DNA of 34,613 nt from Tritrichomonas foetus (lineage: Eukaryota; Parabasalia; Tritrichomonadida; Tritrichomonadidae), in NCBI GenBank assembly GCA_001839685.1, contig MLAK01001079.1, positions 1 to 34,613 on the forward strand, in the 5' to 3' direction. The notes beneath the pieces are model-generated. The model ran no database searches and was not told the DNA's origin. It worked only from the letters and a program-made list of their open reading frames with translations. Below, piece after piece: positions 1-8,690 of this stretch. Every line of letters starts with the position of its first letter. Position 1 is the first letter of the stretch. Made by a program: the position numbers and the translations under genes.

Positions 1-102
1 GTAATGACTCAAACATAATATATATTTTTTCTGAACAGGATTTTCAATGAAATCTTTGTGTTTTTAAAAACAAATTCAATTCTAAACGGACTTGCAGAAA
101 AG

Positions 103-1242
103 ATGAATCGTAGCTCCAATTCCAATCTCTCTTTAACTCGAACAGGATATACGTCGATAACCAGATCATTAAATATCTCATCACCTACGAAGCCGGAAAT
201 TGTCAGCAAAAACAAAGCGCACGATCTTCGCCAAATATTGAAAGAAAGAATGGTTGAATTAGGAACACTTCAGTCAGAATGGAGCACCCGAGAGACCAAA
301 CTTCGTACGCAGGCAGATGAACTAATTAGCCAACTTCGTGATTTAAATAGCCAAGGAATTTCAATGATGCAGCAGGAAGACCAGCGCCATGCAAATGAAA
401 TCGACAAAATGAAACAACAACATCAGCTCGAAATTCTCGAATTACAAACACAATTTAGTGATGGATTTTCCGATGATGATCAATCTCATGAATTTGAAGA
501 ACTTGATCATGAAATTGCATCACTTAAAGATGCAATTGCCAAAATTGAAAACGCTCCACCACCATCAGGTGATACTGATGATATTGATGAAGAAGCCGAA
601 GAACGATTACGTATTCTTGAAGAAAGGCTTGATGAAATTACTTTAACTCGTGATGAAGCACTTCAACAGCGTGAAGAAGACTCTAAAGCATCAACTCAAA
701 TGATTGAGCAATTAATTATAAAAAATCAAGATGATGAATTAGCATTCAAAACCGAAATCGATCAATTAGTTGATAGACTTTCTCAAATTGATCGTGAACA
801 CTCAGAAAGAATCGACGAAATCACACATGAATTCCAAGAAAATAAGAAAAATATCGCATCGGCACTTAAAAACTCACTCTCGCGTATTGCTCAACTTCAA
901 AACAATTTCACTAAAAAGCAACGTGCTCACAATAAAACCATGATCGCTATGCATGATGAATTAGATCGTTTAAAGGCCAATTTAGAATCATATACAACAA
1001 GACAAAAGCAGCAGATGAGAGAAGCGACTTACGCAGCGAAATGCATCATAGAAGAGAAACAGAAGTTTAGGTCATTCCATCGAGAGCTTGAAATGCTGAA
1101 TTCTGAACTCGTCAGAGAAAGTGTTGAACATGAGACACTTATGATGGAACTAAACAAAATGGACGGACTCATTTTATCACAAATGAGCGCTGTTGGTTCA
1201 AGAAATTCATCTGTAACTTATTCAAGGAATTCTCGTTTCTAA
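103..1242 (+). CDS. Coiled-coil protein, function unknown
   Basis: A 379-residue, highly charged protein. A Ser/Thr/Asn-rich head of about 35 residues is followed by nearly continuous heptad-like helix (LRQILKERMVELGTLQ onward). This is broken by an acidic loop and a short proline patch (ENAPPPSGD, about residue 150), and the tail is Ser/Arg-rich. The open frame extends back to a GTG at 58, but ATG at 103 is the only plausible eukaryotic start. The stop reads TAAATAAAG, so it overlaps a TAAA of the trichomonad polyadenylation type. No catalytic or named domain is seen. A cytoskeletal or scaffold role is inferred from the coiled coil alone. Confidence 0.85.
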   Translation: MNRSSNSNLSLTRTGYTSITRSLNISSPTKPEIVSKNKAHDLRQILKERMVELGTLQSEWSTRETKLRTQADELISQLRDLNSQGISMMQQEDQRHANEIDKMKQQHQLEILELQTQFSDGFSDDDQSHEFEELDHEIASLKDAIAKIENAPPPSGDTDDIDEEAEERLRILEERLDEITLTRDEALQQREEDSKASTQMIEQLIIKNQDDELAFKTEIDQLVDRLSQIDREHSERIDEITHEFQENKKNIASALKNSLSRIAQLQNNFTKKQRAHNKTMIAMHDELDRLKANLESYTTRQKQQMREATYAAKCIIEEKQKFRSFHRELEMLNSELVRESVEHETLMMELNKMDGLILSQMSAVGSRNSSVTYSRNSRF

Positions 1243-1533
1243 ATAAAGAAAATCAAAATTCCAAAAAATAATAATTGATGAAAATTAAAAACGAATAAAC
1301 TATATGAGAGGCAAATTAAATTTTAATTTAGATTTTTAAATTCCACTCTTTTTATTTACAATTCTAATCTTTTAATTTTAATAAACTAAAGTTTAATGAA
1401 CATGAAACTAAAAAATAGTAGATTATTTTTGGTTGTGTATAGTACTATGAATAGAATATCAACTATATCAGATGCATAATTATGACCAGTCAATCCATCA
1501 ATCAGAACTTACTCAAGTGAATAGCAATTTATT

Positions 1534-1629
1534 TTATTTTGAGTATTCGTATGGTATTAATTGTGATGATTTAATATAATTCATAATAATAGTCCTCTCA
1601 TAACATTCTGCCAGTTGTAAAGGTGTTCT
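1534..1629 (-). pseudogene. Out-of-frame C-terminal ankyrin segment of the 1631-2932 gene
   Basis: Read from 1629 downward this segment encodes RTPLQLAECYERTIIMNYIK and a short tail ending in TAA at 1534-1536. RTPLQLA is the standard start of an ankyrin repeat and would directly follow KAKIDEKDD of the upstream gene. It has no start of its own and lies in a different frame from the upstream stop. It is best read as the original C-terminus of the neighbouring gene, cut off by the 1630-1690 segment. Confidence 0.65.
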
Positions 1630-1630
1630 A

Positions 1631-2932
1631 TTAAAACAAAAAGAAAATTATTAAAAAGAAATAAGAATTCTTTGTAAATTGAAATGAAATATCATCCTTT
1701 TCATCAATTTTGGCTTTATACTTGACTAAAATTTTAAAAACTAGAAAATGATCATTTCTAATAGAAAGATGAAGAGAATTTCTCCCTTGGTAATTTTTCT
1801 GATTAATATTTTCTGTGAGTATATTATTCTCTTCCAATTTATTACACAAAAATTCAACTACAGCTGTATTGCCACACATTGATGCATAATGAAGCAAACT
1901 ATTTTGATTGACATCAGTTTCCGTTAATATATCAGTATTATTTTCAGGAAAATATCTTTTGAAATAAGAAACATGAAAATGTAGAATAGATTGCTTTAGC
2001 AAAGCAAATTCACTGGGATTAATCGTCTTGTTCTCTATCAAATAATCAATAATTTCGGTATTAACAAAATATTTAATCAAATATTTGCAACAAAGATAAT
2101 AATCAATCTTTGGAGTTTCGAGTAAATGAACAATATCTAGTTTTCTACTTAGCCATGCATAAATAAAAGCTTTTTCGGTGATTTTAGTTTTATTCAAAAG
2201 AAGATATTTTATTATGTTAGTTGCCCCATAAAATGATGCATATTCAATCAGATGGGGTCGATCAATTTTATTCATAAGAGAAGCATCAAAAAATGAATAT
2301 GGGATTTTCATATCTAATGGAGTATTTTGTTGACTTATAAAATAAATAAATTGATCAACATCATCATTTCTCATAATTTTTGCTAAAGTGTCTGGATTAT
2401 TTTGATTCATCATGAATACAGATTCCATTTGGGAATCATTCTTGGGGAAATATCTAATTAACAGTTGAATGGTTCGTCGTGAATAACTATTTTTCCATTT
2501 TGCAAAAACTTTAGGTAATAATTTCTTTCGTGCAATTGGGTAAAAATATAAAATATCATTATCTTTTCTCAAGTGTTTAAGAACTTTCTGAAGAGGGAGC
2601 ATATTTTCATCAATAAGCTTTTTCAAAACAAATCTATTCTGCAAATGTTGAGCAAATAAATCTTCAACAGTTGTTTGATCAATTTTTTTATCTTCCAAAA
2701 GTTTTTTATATCGCCTTTTAATATATTCTTCTATTATATCGAAGTCATTTGGTCTTATTTTGAGGCATTTTGAAACAAACTTAATTTCATAGAATAATTG
2801 TATTTCTAACATATCATATCTGAAATCGTTGTTTTTTGCATTTCCAAATAAACCAAAAAGGGCTTCATTGAGATTTTCTATTTCACCCATCAAGTGTTGT
2901 AATTTTTCACTAAACTCATCTGTTTCATTCAT
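1631..2932 (-). CDS. DUF3447/ankyrin-repeat protein, C-terminus disrupted
   Basis: A 433-residue protein starting at the ATG at 2932; the longer frame to 2959 begins with GTG. The first 180 residues are helical and match the leader usual in trichomonad DUF3447 proteins (FYEI, then KIRPND). The DUF3447-like segment is about residues 190-300 (LIEYASFYGATNIIKYLLLN). Ankyrin repeats follow at about 345-412 (LLHYASMCGNTAVVEFL, then GRNSLHLSIRND). After KAKIDEKDD the frame runs into 19 hydrophobic, Phe/Ile-rich residues and stops, although the next ankyrin repeat is encoded just beyond in another frame. The product is therefore probably truncated or needs an unrecognised splice. Ankyrin repeats bind proteins; no specific function can be given. 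Confidence 0.75.
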   Translation of the reverse strand: MNETDEFSEKLQHLMGEIENLNEALFGLFGNAKNNDFRYDMLEIQLFYEIKFVSKCLKIRPNDFDIIEEYIKRRYKKLLEDKKIDQTTVEDLFAQHLQNRFVLKKLIDENMLPLQKVLKHLRKDNDILYFYPIARKKLLPKVFAKWKNSYSRRTIQLLIRYFPKNDSQMESVFMMNQNNPDTLAKIMRNDDVDQFIYFISQQNTPLDMKIPYSFFDASLMNKIDRPHLIEYASFYGATNIIKYLLLNKTKITEKAFIYAWLSRKLDIVHLLETPKIDYYLCCKYLIKYFVNTEIIDYLIENKTINPSEFALLKQSILHFHVSYFKRYFPENNTDILTETDVNQNSLLHYASMCGNTAVVEFLCNKLEENNILTENINQKNYQGRNSLHLSIRNDHFLVFKILVKYKAKIDEKDDISFQFTKNSYFFLIIFFLF

Positions 2933-3147
2933 TCCATGGAGAGAAAAAGATGAAAACACTCCTCATTCAAAAAGTTTTCATGCCTATTCAAATCTTTGAC
3001 AAATTCTGAAATGACATGAAATTCCTTTCAACTTCCATTGAATTCCAATTATCAAAAACAAACAACATCAAAACCTATAAACAAAGATAAAATTCTTTAT
3101 AATACCACTTTATTATTTATATCAACACATCATTCTTTTTTTTATAT

Positions 3148-4119
3148 TTATTGACTTTGCCTACTTCTTGATCTTTCTGTGGCAATCCGAGAATTAGTGT
3201 TGCTTCTTGGTGTTCTTGCAGATTGAAGTTCCTTTCTGATTTTCACTTCATGAATCTTTCTTTTGGTCTTTTTCATAATCAGTTTTTGTTTATTATGTTC
3301 ATTTTTGAGGCTTGAAACAAGAACTTGCCAATGTCTATTCCATTTTTCATTGAAGCAGGCTATTTGTTGTTGATGTTTTTTAAATAAAGCAGCTTTTGCA
3401 ATCTTCTTTTCCTTTCTCCAATTGTTTTTGTTAGCTGCCATTTCTTCTGCTTCTCTTTTATCTCCTTCTTCTCTCAATTTTTTCGCTTCTCCAAATTGAT
3501 GCATAATTCGAAGCTTTCTTTCAAGTTTTCTGATGTTTATAAGATCAGCGGAAAGTTTTCGATATTTTGGTGGCAGATTTTCCATTGAATATTTTTTATC
3601 CAAATCAGACATTTCTAATTGTTGTTGAGCAATTAATTTGTCGAGTTCTATTTTCTTCTTTTCTTCTATTTCAGATTTCATTTCATAATATTTTTCTTCA
3701 ATTTTGAACATTTCTTCTCGCGTATTATCAATTTTTGAATGCAGCTGTTCAATTTGAGATTGCTGTGTCGTAATTTGCGTTTTTTCTTGTCCTTTTGCCT
3801 GAATTTCTAAAATTAAGTCATCAATTCGCTGTAATTTATCATAATCATAATCTGGACCTTCTCCTTCCATAAGTTCTTCGACCATTAAATGCAAATGCGC
3901 AATAATTACCGAATCCGTAAAATATTTTGAGTAATCAAACTCAACACCGTCGATAAGCGCTTGACAAACTGCCTGAATATTTGGAAAATGATTTTTTTCA
4001 CTTGAAATGGAAGTATTTGAGGAGCATTTAGTGAGTTCAGGCGATTTTTGAAGCTGCTGATCGCTAAAACTCTCAAGAGATGACATGAATTCGTTGAGGA
4101 ATTTGTACGTTAAGATCAT
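3148..4119 (-). CDS. Coiled-coil protein, paralogue of the 15430-16542 product
   Basis: A 323-residue Lys/Glu-rich protein. A Ser-rich head (1-45) precedes a helical segment (AVCQALIDGVEFDY, about 50-63), long coiled coil (115-180), a conserved block around 197-226 (KLERKLRIM, then EAKKLREEGDKREAEE), more coil, and a basic Arg/Ser/Thr tail. The gene order and the EAxKLxxxxDKxE block match the protein at 15430-16542, so the two look like divergent members of one family. ATG is at 4119; Met12 (4086) is an alternative start. An ACGAATTGGC motif lies 30-40 nt upstream. No catalytic domain is visible, and a cytoskeleton-associated role is only inferred. Confidence 0.85.
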   Translation of the reverse strand: MILTYKFLNEFMSSLESFSDQQLQKSPELTKCSSNTSISSEKNHFPNIQAVCQALIDGVEFDYSKYFTDSVIIAHLHLMVEELMEGEGPDYDYDKLQRIDDLILEIQAKGQEKTQITTQQSQIEQLHSKIDNTREEMFKIEEKYYEMKSEIEEKKKIELDKLIAQQQLEMSDLDKKYSMENLPPKYRKLSADLINIRKLERKLRIMHQFGEAKKLREEGDKREAEEMAANKNNWRKEKKIAKAALFKKHQQQIACFNEKWNRHWQVLVSSLKNEHNKQKLIMKKTKRKIHEVKIRKELQSARTPRSNTNSRIATERSRSRQSQ

Positions 4120-4148
4120 TCAAAATTTTATTTTTGAGTTCTTATATG

Positions 4149-4158
4149 GCCAATTCGT
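4149..4158 (-). promoter_or_regulatory. Candidate upstream element ACGAATTGGC
   Basis: On the minus strand ACGAATTGGC lies about 30 nt before the ATG at 4119. The identical 10-mer lies about 41 nt before the ATG at 16925, and a related GAACTGGC lies about 31 nt before the ATG at 14748. Its core ATTGGC is an inverted CCAAT box. A promoter role is inferred from repeated position only. Confidence 0.35.
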
Positions 4159-4590
4159 TATTTTTTGATGAAAAAGTTCCCATTAAAAGAAGTTTTGTCA
4201 TTTTTACACTGATTTATACAATTTGATATCATTGATGAAGTGATCATCTCTCTCATGATAATTTTACCTTTTTCAGGAAAACATAAATCTACACCACATA
4301 GCCATTATAGATATTCAAATGTAGTGTGAAACTATTAGATTTAAATCAGGAAAAAAATCTAATTTAAAGAAGATTAGCAAATAAATTGGAAAAATATCAT
4401 CTATAGTTAATTCAATATACCTTCAAACACCCTTTGTTGCTATTTCATGATACATTAATCAAAATAAGATCCTAAAAAATGATATTTTTACCAAAATTAT
4501 ACTTAAATAGATAGAAATTTTTTGATTAAATGATTTTATTCATGTTGATGATTATCATATCACAAAAATGTATGAAAATCAAATAAGAAA

Positions 4591-4777
4591 TTATTCCAGA
4601 AAATGTTCTTCCTTAAAATTGTAAAAAAACATCGTAAGTTCTTCTGTTATTTTTTCCAAAATTAAGTTTATTTCGAGCCATAATGACAGCTGTAGTTCTG
4701 TGATTGAACATTCTGTTTCTTTTCTTTGGCTAATTAATTCAAACGCTTTTTTCTTTTGTTTGCTTGTATTGAATAAT
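4591..4777 (-). other. ATG-less open frame behind the glycosyltransferase gene
   Basis: About 60 codons stay open on the minus strand between two TAA codons. They encode a protein-like, amphipathic stretch containing KKKAFELISQRKETE, LQLSLWLEINLILEKITEEL and KEEHFLE. There is no ATG at its start. It begins about 17 nt after the stop of the 4794-5915 gene and in another frame. It could be a decayed C-terminal part of that gene, the remnant of another gene, or chance. The rest of the 4120-4793 spacer holds the ACGAATTGGC element and a TTAGATTT/AAATCTAA inverted repeat at 4335-4362. Confidence 0.25.
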
Positions 4778-4793
4778 TATCAAACTAGTTACT

Positions 4794-5915
4794 TCAAAAT
4801 TCTGTCCCATTGTAAGGAACATTCGGTGGATATTTATTTACTTTATTATAGCTTGCCCAGTTATACATTTTTCCATGTGTCCATCGTCTTTTCAATTTAT
4901 TGATGTACTCTTCTTCTGAGCGAGACCAGTAGTGCCTGTAATAAGCAAGATCCCACACTGGTGAAATCCAAGGAGTATCATTACGGCATGGTTGGAGATT
5001 TCCATTACAAGCTGTGAAATTCCCACTGATGTAGTGACAGCTTGGGAATCTTCCATTCTTTCCACCTTTGGCAAATGTTTTCACATGTGAATTTTCCATT
5101 CTTCCATTTTTTATGAAAGTCAAAGGTTGGGTCGGAATTGGAAATCGTTCAAACTGTGTTCCATTTTCTTTCTTTAACTTCCCACAGTTTCCATACATAA
5201 TCCAATTGATTTTAATATGATCACATTTGTTTTCATCTGCCATTTGAACATATTTTTCCAAAGTAAGGTTTTTCGAAAACGTGACGAATTCATCAATATC
5301 AATAAAAAATGCCCATTGATCAGGCTTAAGTGTTTGATAAAAATCAGTGTACCAACCATTTTGATTATAAGGCAAATTCTTTTTATTTATGAATCTTACC
5401 CTATTCGTCATCTTTCGAATTTCATCGATATAAGGTTGATCAGAATCATCTTTGTTGTTATCATAAAGAACAATTTTATCAATTCCCAAATTTAAATGAT
5501 ATTCTACCCATTCTTTGAGATAAGGGCCTTCATATTTGAAGCTTCCACAAATAAAAAATTTATTTCCTTGCTGTGTAATGAGCGTCAGGAGATTGATTGG
5601 GTTCGGTGGGTTGAATATCGCAAATTGAAAAATTTGTATAGAATCAATTAGAAAAACGAAAAATAGAATCACGAATGATAGAAGACCTGACCGGAATGAA
5701 CATACGCCATTTATTGAAAGATTTGGTAAAGATATGCCTTTTTGGTGTGAGTTTTTGTCATATCTATTTTTTGAATATTTCGTTTGATGTGCAGGCTCAG
5801 AATTTGATGCGTTTTGGGTTTTTTCATTGATACATACGTTTTCACTTGTTGAATTAAAAGGATAAGTGTTTGAAGAAGTATGAATATTATCTTCCATTGA
5901 CTTATCTGAAGCCAT
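4794..5915 (-). CDS. Membrane-anchored glycosyltransferase, GT2/GT92-like (Glyco_tranf_2_4 type)
   Basis: A 373-residue type II membrane protein. A polar N-terminal tail of about 75 residues precedes one membrane anchor (FRSGLLSFVILFFVFLI). The GT-A type domain then starts at KYEGPYLKEWVEYHLNLGIDK, where EW..YH..LG is the family signature. YDNNKDDS follows, and the metal-binding acidic motif is FIDIDEF. Family members transfer sugars in the Golgi or ER lumen; the donor and acceptor cannot be told. Several N-x-S/T sites and Cys residues in the distal half fit a lumenal domain. The downstream Trp/Tyr-rich region (YYRHYWSRSEEEY) is also typical. ATG at 5915 is the first in-frame start, and a TATCGCT Myb-like element lies just upstream. 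Confidence 0.85.
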   Translation of the reverse strand: MASDKSMEDNIHTSSNTYPFNSTSENVCINEKTQNASNSEPAHQTKYSKNRYDKNSHQKGISLPNLSINGVCSFRSGLLSFVILFFVFLIDSIQIFQFAIFNPPNPINLLTLITQQGNKFFICGSFKYEGPYLKEWVEYHLNLGIDKIVLYDNNKDDSDQPYIDEIRKMTNRVRFINKKNLPYNQNGWYTDFYQTLKPDQWAFFIDIDEFVTFSKNLTLEKYVQMADENKCDHIKINWIMYGNCGKLKKENGTQFERFPIPTQPLTFIKNGRMENSHVKTFAKGGKNGRFPSCHYISGNFTACNGNLQPCRNDTPWISPVWDLAYYRHYWSRSEEEYINKLKRRWTHGKMYNWASYNKVNKYPPNVPYNGTEF

Positions 5916-7423
5916 TCATTTTCAATCACTTTTTAGCGATAATATTATCCTATTTCAAAGAAGGATTTTTATTCAAAATGATTGAAACTATTAATATTTT
6001 TCTGAGATTTACTTTTCCGAATATTATTCAATGACTCTGGTATTTTACCAGTCATCATTTCCTAATTTCAAAAAATGTCAATCACCCAATTCTTCTAAAT
6101 GATTTTAATTTTGAATTTGAGTAATTTATGTAATAATTATATAATATCAAAAATTTTGATTCAAAATTGACCTCCAAGCGTGTATCAAGTCGGAATCTCG
6201 ACTAAGAAATAAAATATAATTATGCAAAACACTTTCAAAAAATCATACAAATAGTATTTGGTGATTTGTTTGGTCAATAGAAGAAATCATTTGATGTATT
6301 AAGAAATGAATAAGAGTGTTCATATAACAAAATGATAATGATATAAAGCTTTTTTATGACGATAAAGTGTCAAATTATTTTCTGTAGACATATTCTTGAA
6401 AGAGGATTTTTTATAATGGTCTAGCATACTAAATAGGAAAAATTGATGCATACAAAAATTCATTTTAAAAATATTTTCTTATCTCCGTTATCACAAGAAG
6501 ATAAAAGTATTTTTTCTTATGATTTTATTCATTCAATTGATAACACATTTTTGAGATTGATGATTCAAATATTGCGGTTTGGAACAAAATTAAAAGCCGG
6601 AAAAAAATTTTCCTTTTTCAATTTTACTAATGGCTATTATGGCTTCTGTATATTATTACCGAGCTTTTACATTCTGTATTAAATTGTGATTTTATACTAA
6701 TTAGGCAAAAATATCTAAAAGAAACGGTTTCCTATTATTATCAATAATGTGAAAATATTGTGAATAACATTTGATATTACTATTGAGTGTATCAATAGTA
6801 ATTTTGTCTGATGATGATTATTTTTTATCCAAAATTTACAAGAATCTGAAATTATAAGTATCATGATGATAATTACATTTAAGTCTAATTTTTATCCTAT
6901 TTAATACAATTTAGCAAAATGTTAGCTCACAATTGACGCCAAAGAAAAAAATGATGATTTCTTAATTTCGGTGTGTCAGATTTCATTCCAAATTTGAGTA
7001 GATTAATAGTTCTTTCCAGTGTTTTTATTCTATTAAAGATATACAACTAATAGAATACTTAGGATGAGGGATTCTTAAGTTATAAAGATGCCTAATTTAT
7101 TCTGATTTTTCTCAAAACTTGGGCATAATTTATGAAATCCTTGGGCAGAAGCGCGAACCCTACATTATATATCCGATTTTAAGCTTCTTCTTTTATGGAA
7201 ATAAATTATGGAAATTAGTCCAAAAGTTGATGATATGGTTATCAGGCATGTCAAATAGCTCAGAAAAAGTCGGAATACATTATTTAGCGGTAATATCATC
7301 TTCTAAATATGAAGGATCACAATATTTTCCATAAGATAGACACTAGAATATCACGTTTCTTTTTATTAAAATAGGTATAAAGAACCAATTTTATGTTTTT
7401 CGGTTTTTCATTTTTGGTAATAT
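5916..7423. other. Long intergenic stretch with possible decayed coding remnants
   Basis: About 1.5 kb with no convincing gene. On the minus strand, 7340-7110 contains protein-like pieces separated by stops (YGKYCDPSYLEDDITAK, then FSELFDMPDNHIINFW), suggesting a gene in advanced decay, but no family is recognised. A 78-codon plus-strand frame (6446-6682) has AT-driven Phe/Ile/Tyr content and is not trusted. Nothing else is seen. Confidence 0.3.
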
Positions 7424-7996
7424 TTAAGCAAGACAAATATCATCATCAATTCGGGAACCAATTGTATAATGCGGACCTTTCAATGTAGATCCTAAATCAT
7501 TAAATTCACCTGATTCAGTTTGAAATTTTGTCATCTTCCTAGAGGCGATTTTATATTGGGGATTTCTTGGGAGAACTTTGTCATACTTCGGACTGTATTT
7601 TGGTCCAGGTGAAGTTGGATCATTCAAAATAGATTCGTGTTTCCCACTTATTTTAATTGAGTGATATTGTTTCCTTTTCTCAAGAGAGTCAACTTTATCA
7701 TCGTCAATATTTATTTTTCCATTTGAGTTATTCGGAGAGTATCCAATAGGACTTTGTGGTGATCGTCTATTTGGACTATTTCGAGAATTGGTTTTTGGAG
7801 GCTTCCCGAAAGTGGTTGGAACATAATAATATGGTGCTGTGTTAATATCTTCTTGAAGCTTGGTCTTTGATGCAATTTTCACTTGTCTGTATGGATCGAT
7901 TGGGTGATTACGTGTATCATACTGTGGACCTGGAGATCGGATTTTAGTTGAAGAAGTTGCATGTGTTAAGTATTCTCCTCGATGCCAAGGTTTCAT
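7424..7996 (-). CDS. SHIPPO (STPGR) repeat protein, probable flagellar/axonemal
   Basis: A 190-residue basic, proline-rich protein carrying sperm-tail PG-rich motifs: SPGPQYDTRN (about 21-30), TAPYYYVPTTFG (about 53-64), TSPGPKYSPKYD (about 128-139) and KGPHYTIGSR (about 174-183). Proteins of this family bind inside or along microtubule doublets of flagella or on other stable microtubules. That fits an organism with flagella and an axostyle. The middle is a low-complexity Asn/Ser/Arg stretch. The start ATG at 7996 opens directly on MKPWHRGEY, and the stop overlaps TAAA. The exact microtubule array is unknown. Confidence 0.8.
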   Translation of the reverse strand: MKPWHRGEYLTHATSSTKIRSPGPQYDTRNHPIDPYRQVKIASKTKLQEDINTAPYYYVPTTFGKPPKTNSRNSPNRRSPQSPIGYSPNNSNGKINIDDDKVDSLEKRKQYHSIKISGKHESILNDPTSPGPKYSPKYDKVLPRNPQYKIASRKMTKFQTESGEFNDLGSTLKGPHYTIGSRIDDDICLA

Positions 7997-8690
7997 TGTA
8001 GGCGATTAACCAGATTTTAAAAATATTGAAAATATGAAATTAATGTGAAGTGATATGATATTGAATACCATTGTGTGGATTATCTCGTGAATATTTTATG
8101 TTTTTAGAAAATTGATTGGTCTCATTAAACGCCTAAAAAAAACGTTTAATTTCTGAAAATTTGAATGGATATGTTTTCCCACGAATTGATAATTATCTAG
8201 CCAGTTCTTATTTTTTAATAATTACTTCTTTTTGATAATGACTTTTAAAGAAATGAAAACAACAATACTTGCTTTTTCCACTGATATATTGAATTTTTGT
8301 TTGTTTAGAATCAAACTGAAAATATAAAGTCTGACTTCATGAAAACTATAATATATTACTAATCATATCATCCATATTACTATTTATATCAGAGCACTTG
8401 ACTTCGTTGAATGTTAACACTCATCTTTATATAGAAAAAGTTTTATGATCATATAAAAAGCAAACTAATCGAAGAATATATATATATATTAGAATAAAAA
8501 AAATCAATAGAATCCTTTGCTAATTTTGGAAAATTGTATTATACAGTTGTATAGATTCACTCATCAATAAAAAAATTCAAATAAATTAATCACAAAAAAG
8601 GACATCACACATAAAGTCTATTTTATTTACAAATATTACATATAAAATCTATCTTAACTTCATTTCATGGCGATTAATTACCATTACAAT
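7997..8690. other. Intergenic spacer with a short inverted repeat
   Basis: About 700 nt without a coding signal between two minus-strand genes. It holds a perfect 8-bp inverted repeat, ATTAAACG (8124-8131) and CGTTTAAT (8143-8150), with an 11-nt A-rich loop, and an AT dinucleotide run near 8476-8489. No function is assigned. Confidence 0.4.

Noticed and set aside
58..102. Fifteen-residue N-terminal extension of the first gene from GTG at 58
   Set aside because: GTG is not a credible start in this eukaryote; ATG at 103 is in frame.
1630..1736. GT-AG intron beginning at the GTATAA in the ankyrin repeat
   Set aside because: The phase works, but splicing would delete a well-formed ankyrin loop and the trichomonad branch/3' motif is absent; kept only as an option in the findings.
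2933..2959. Extension of the ankyrin gene to GTG at 2959
   Set aside because: Non-ATG start; ATG at 2932 is in frame.
6446..6682. Seventy-eight-codon plus-strand frame
   Set aside because: Composition is AT-driven (Phe, Ile, Tyr, Lys), and it has no homology I recognise and no family motif.
7119..7334. Plus-strand frame of 71 codons starting with TTG
   Set aside because: No ATG start; the opposite strand looks more protein-like, as a decayed remnant.
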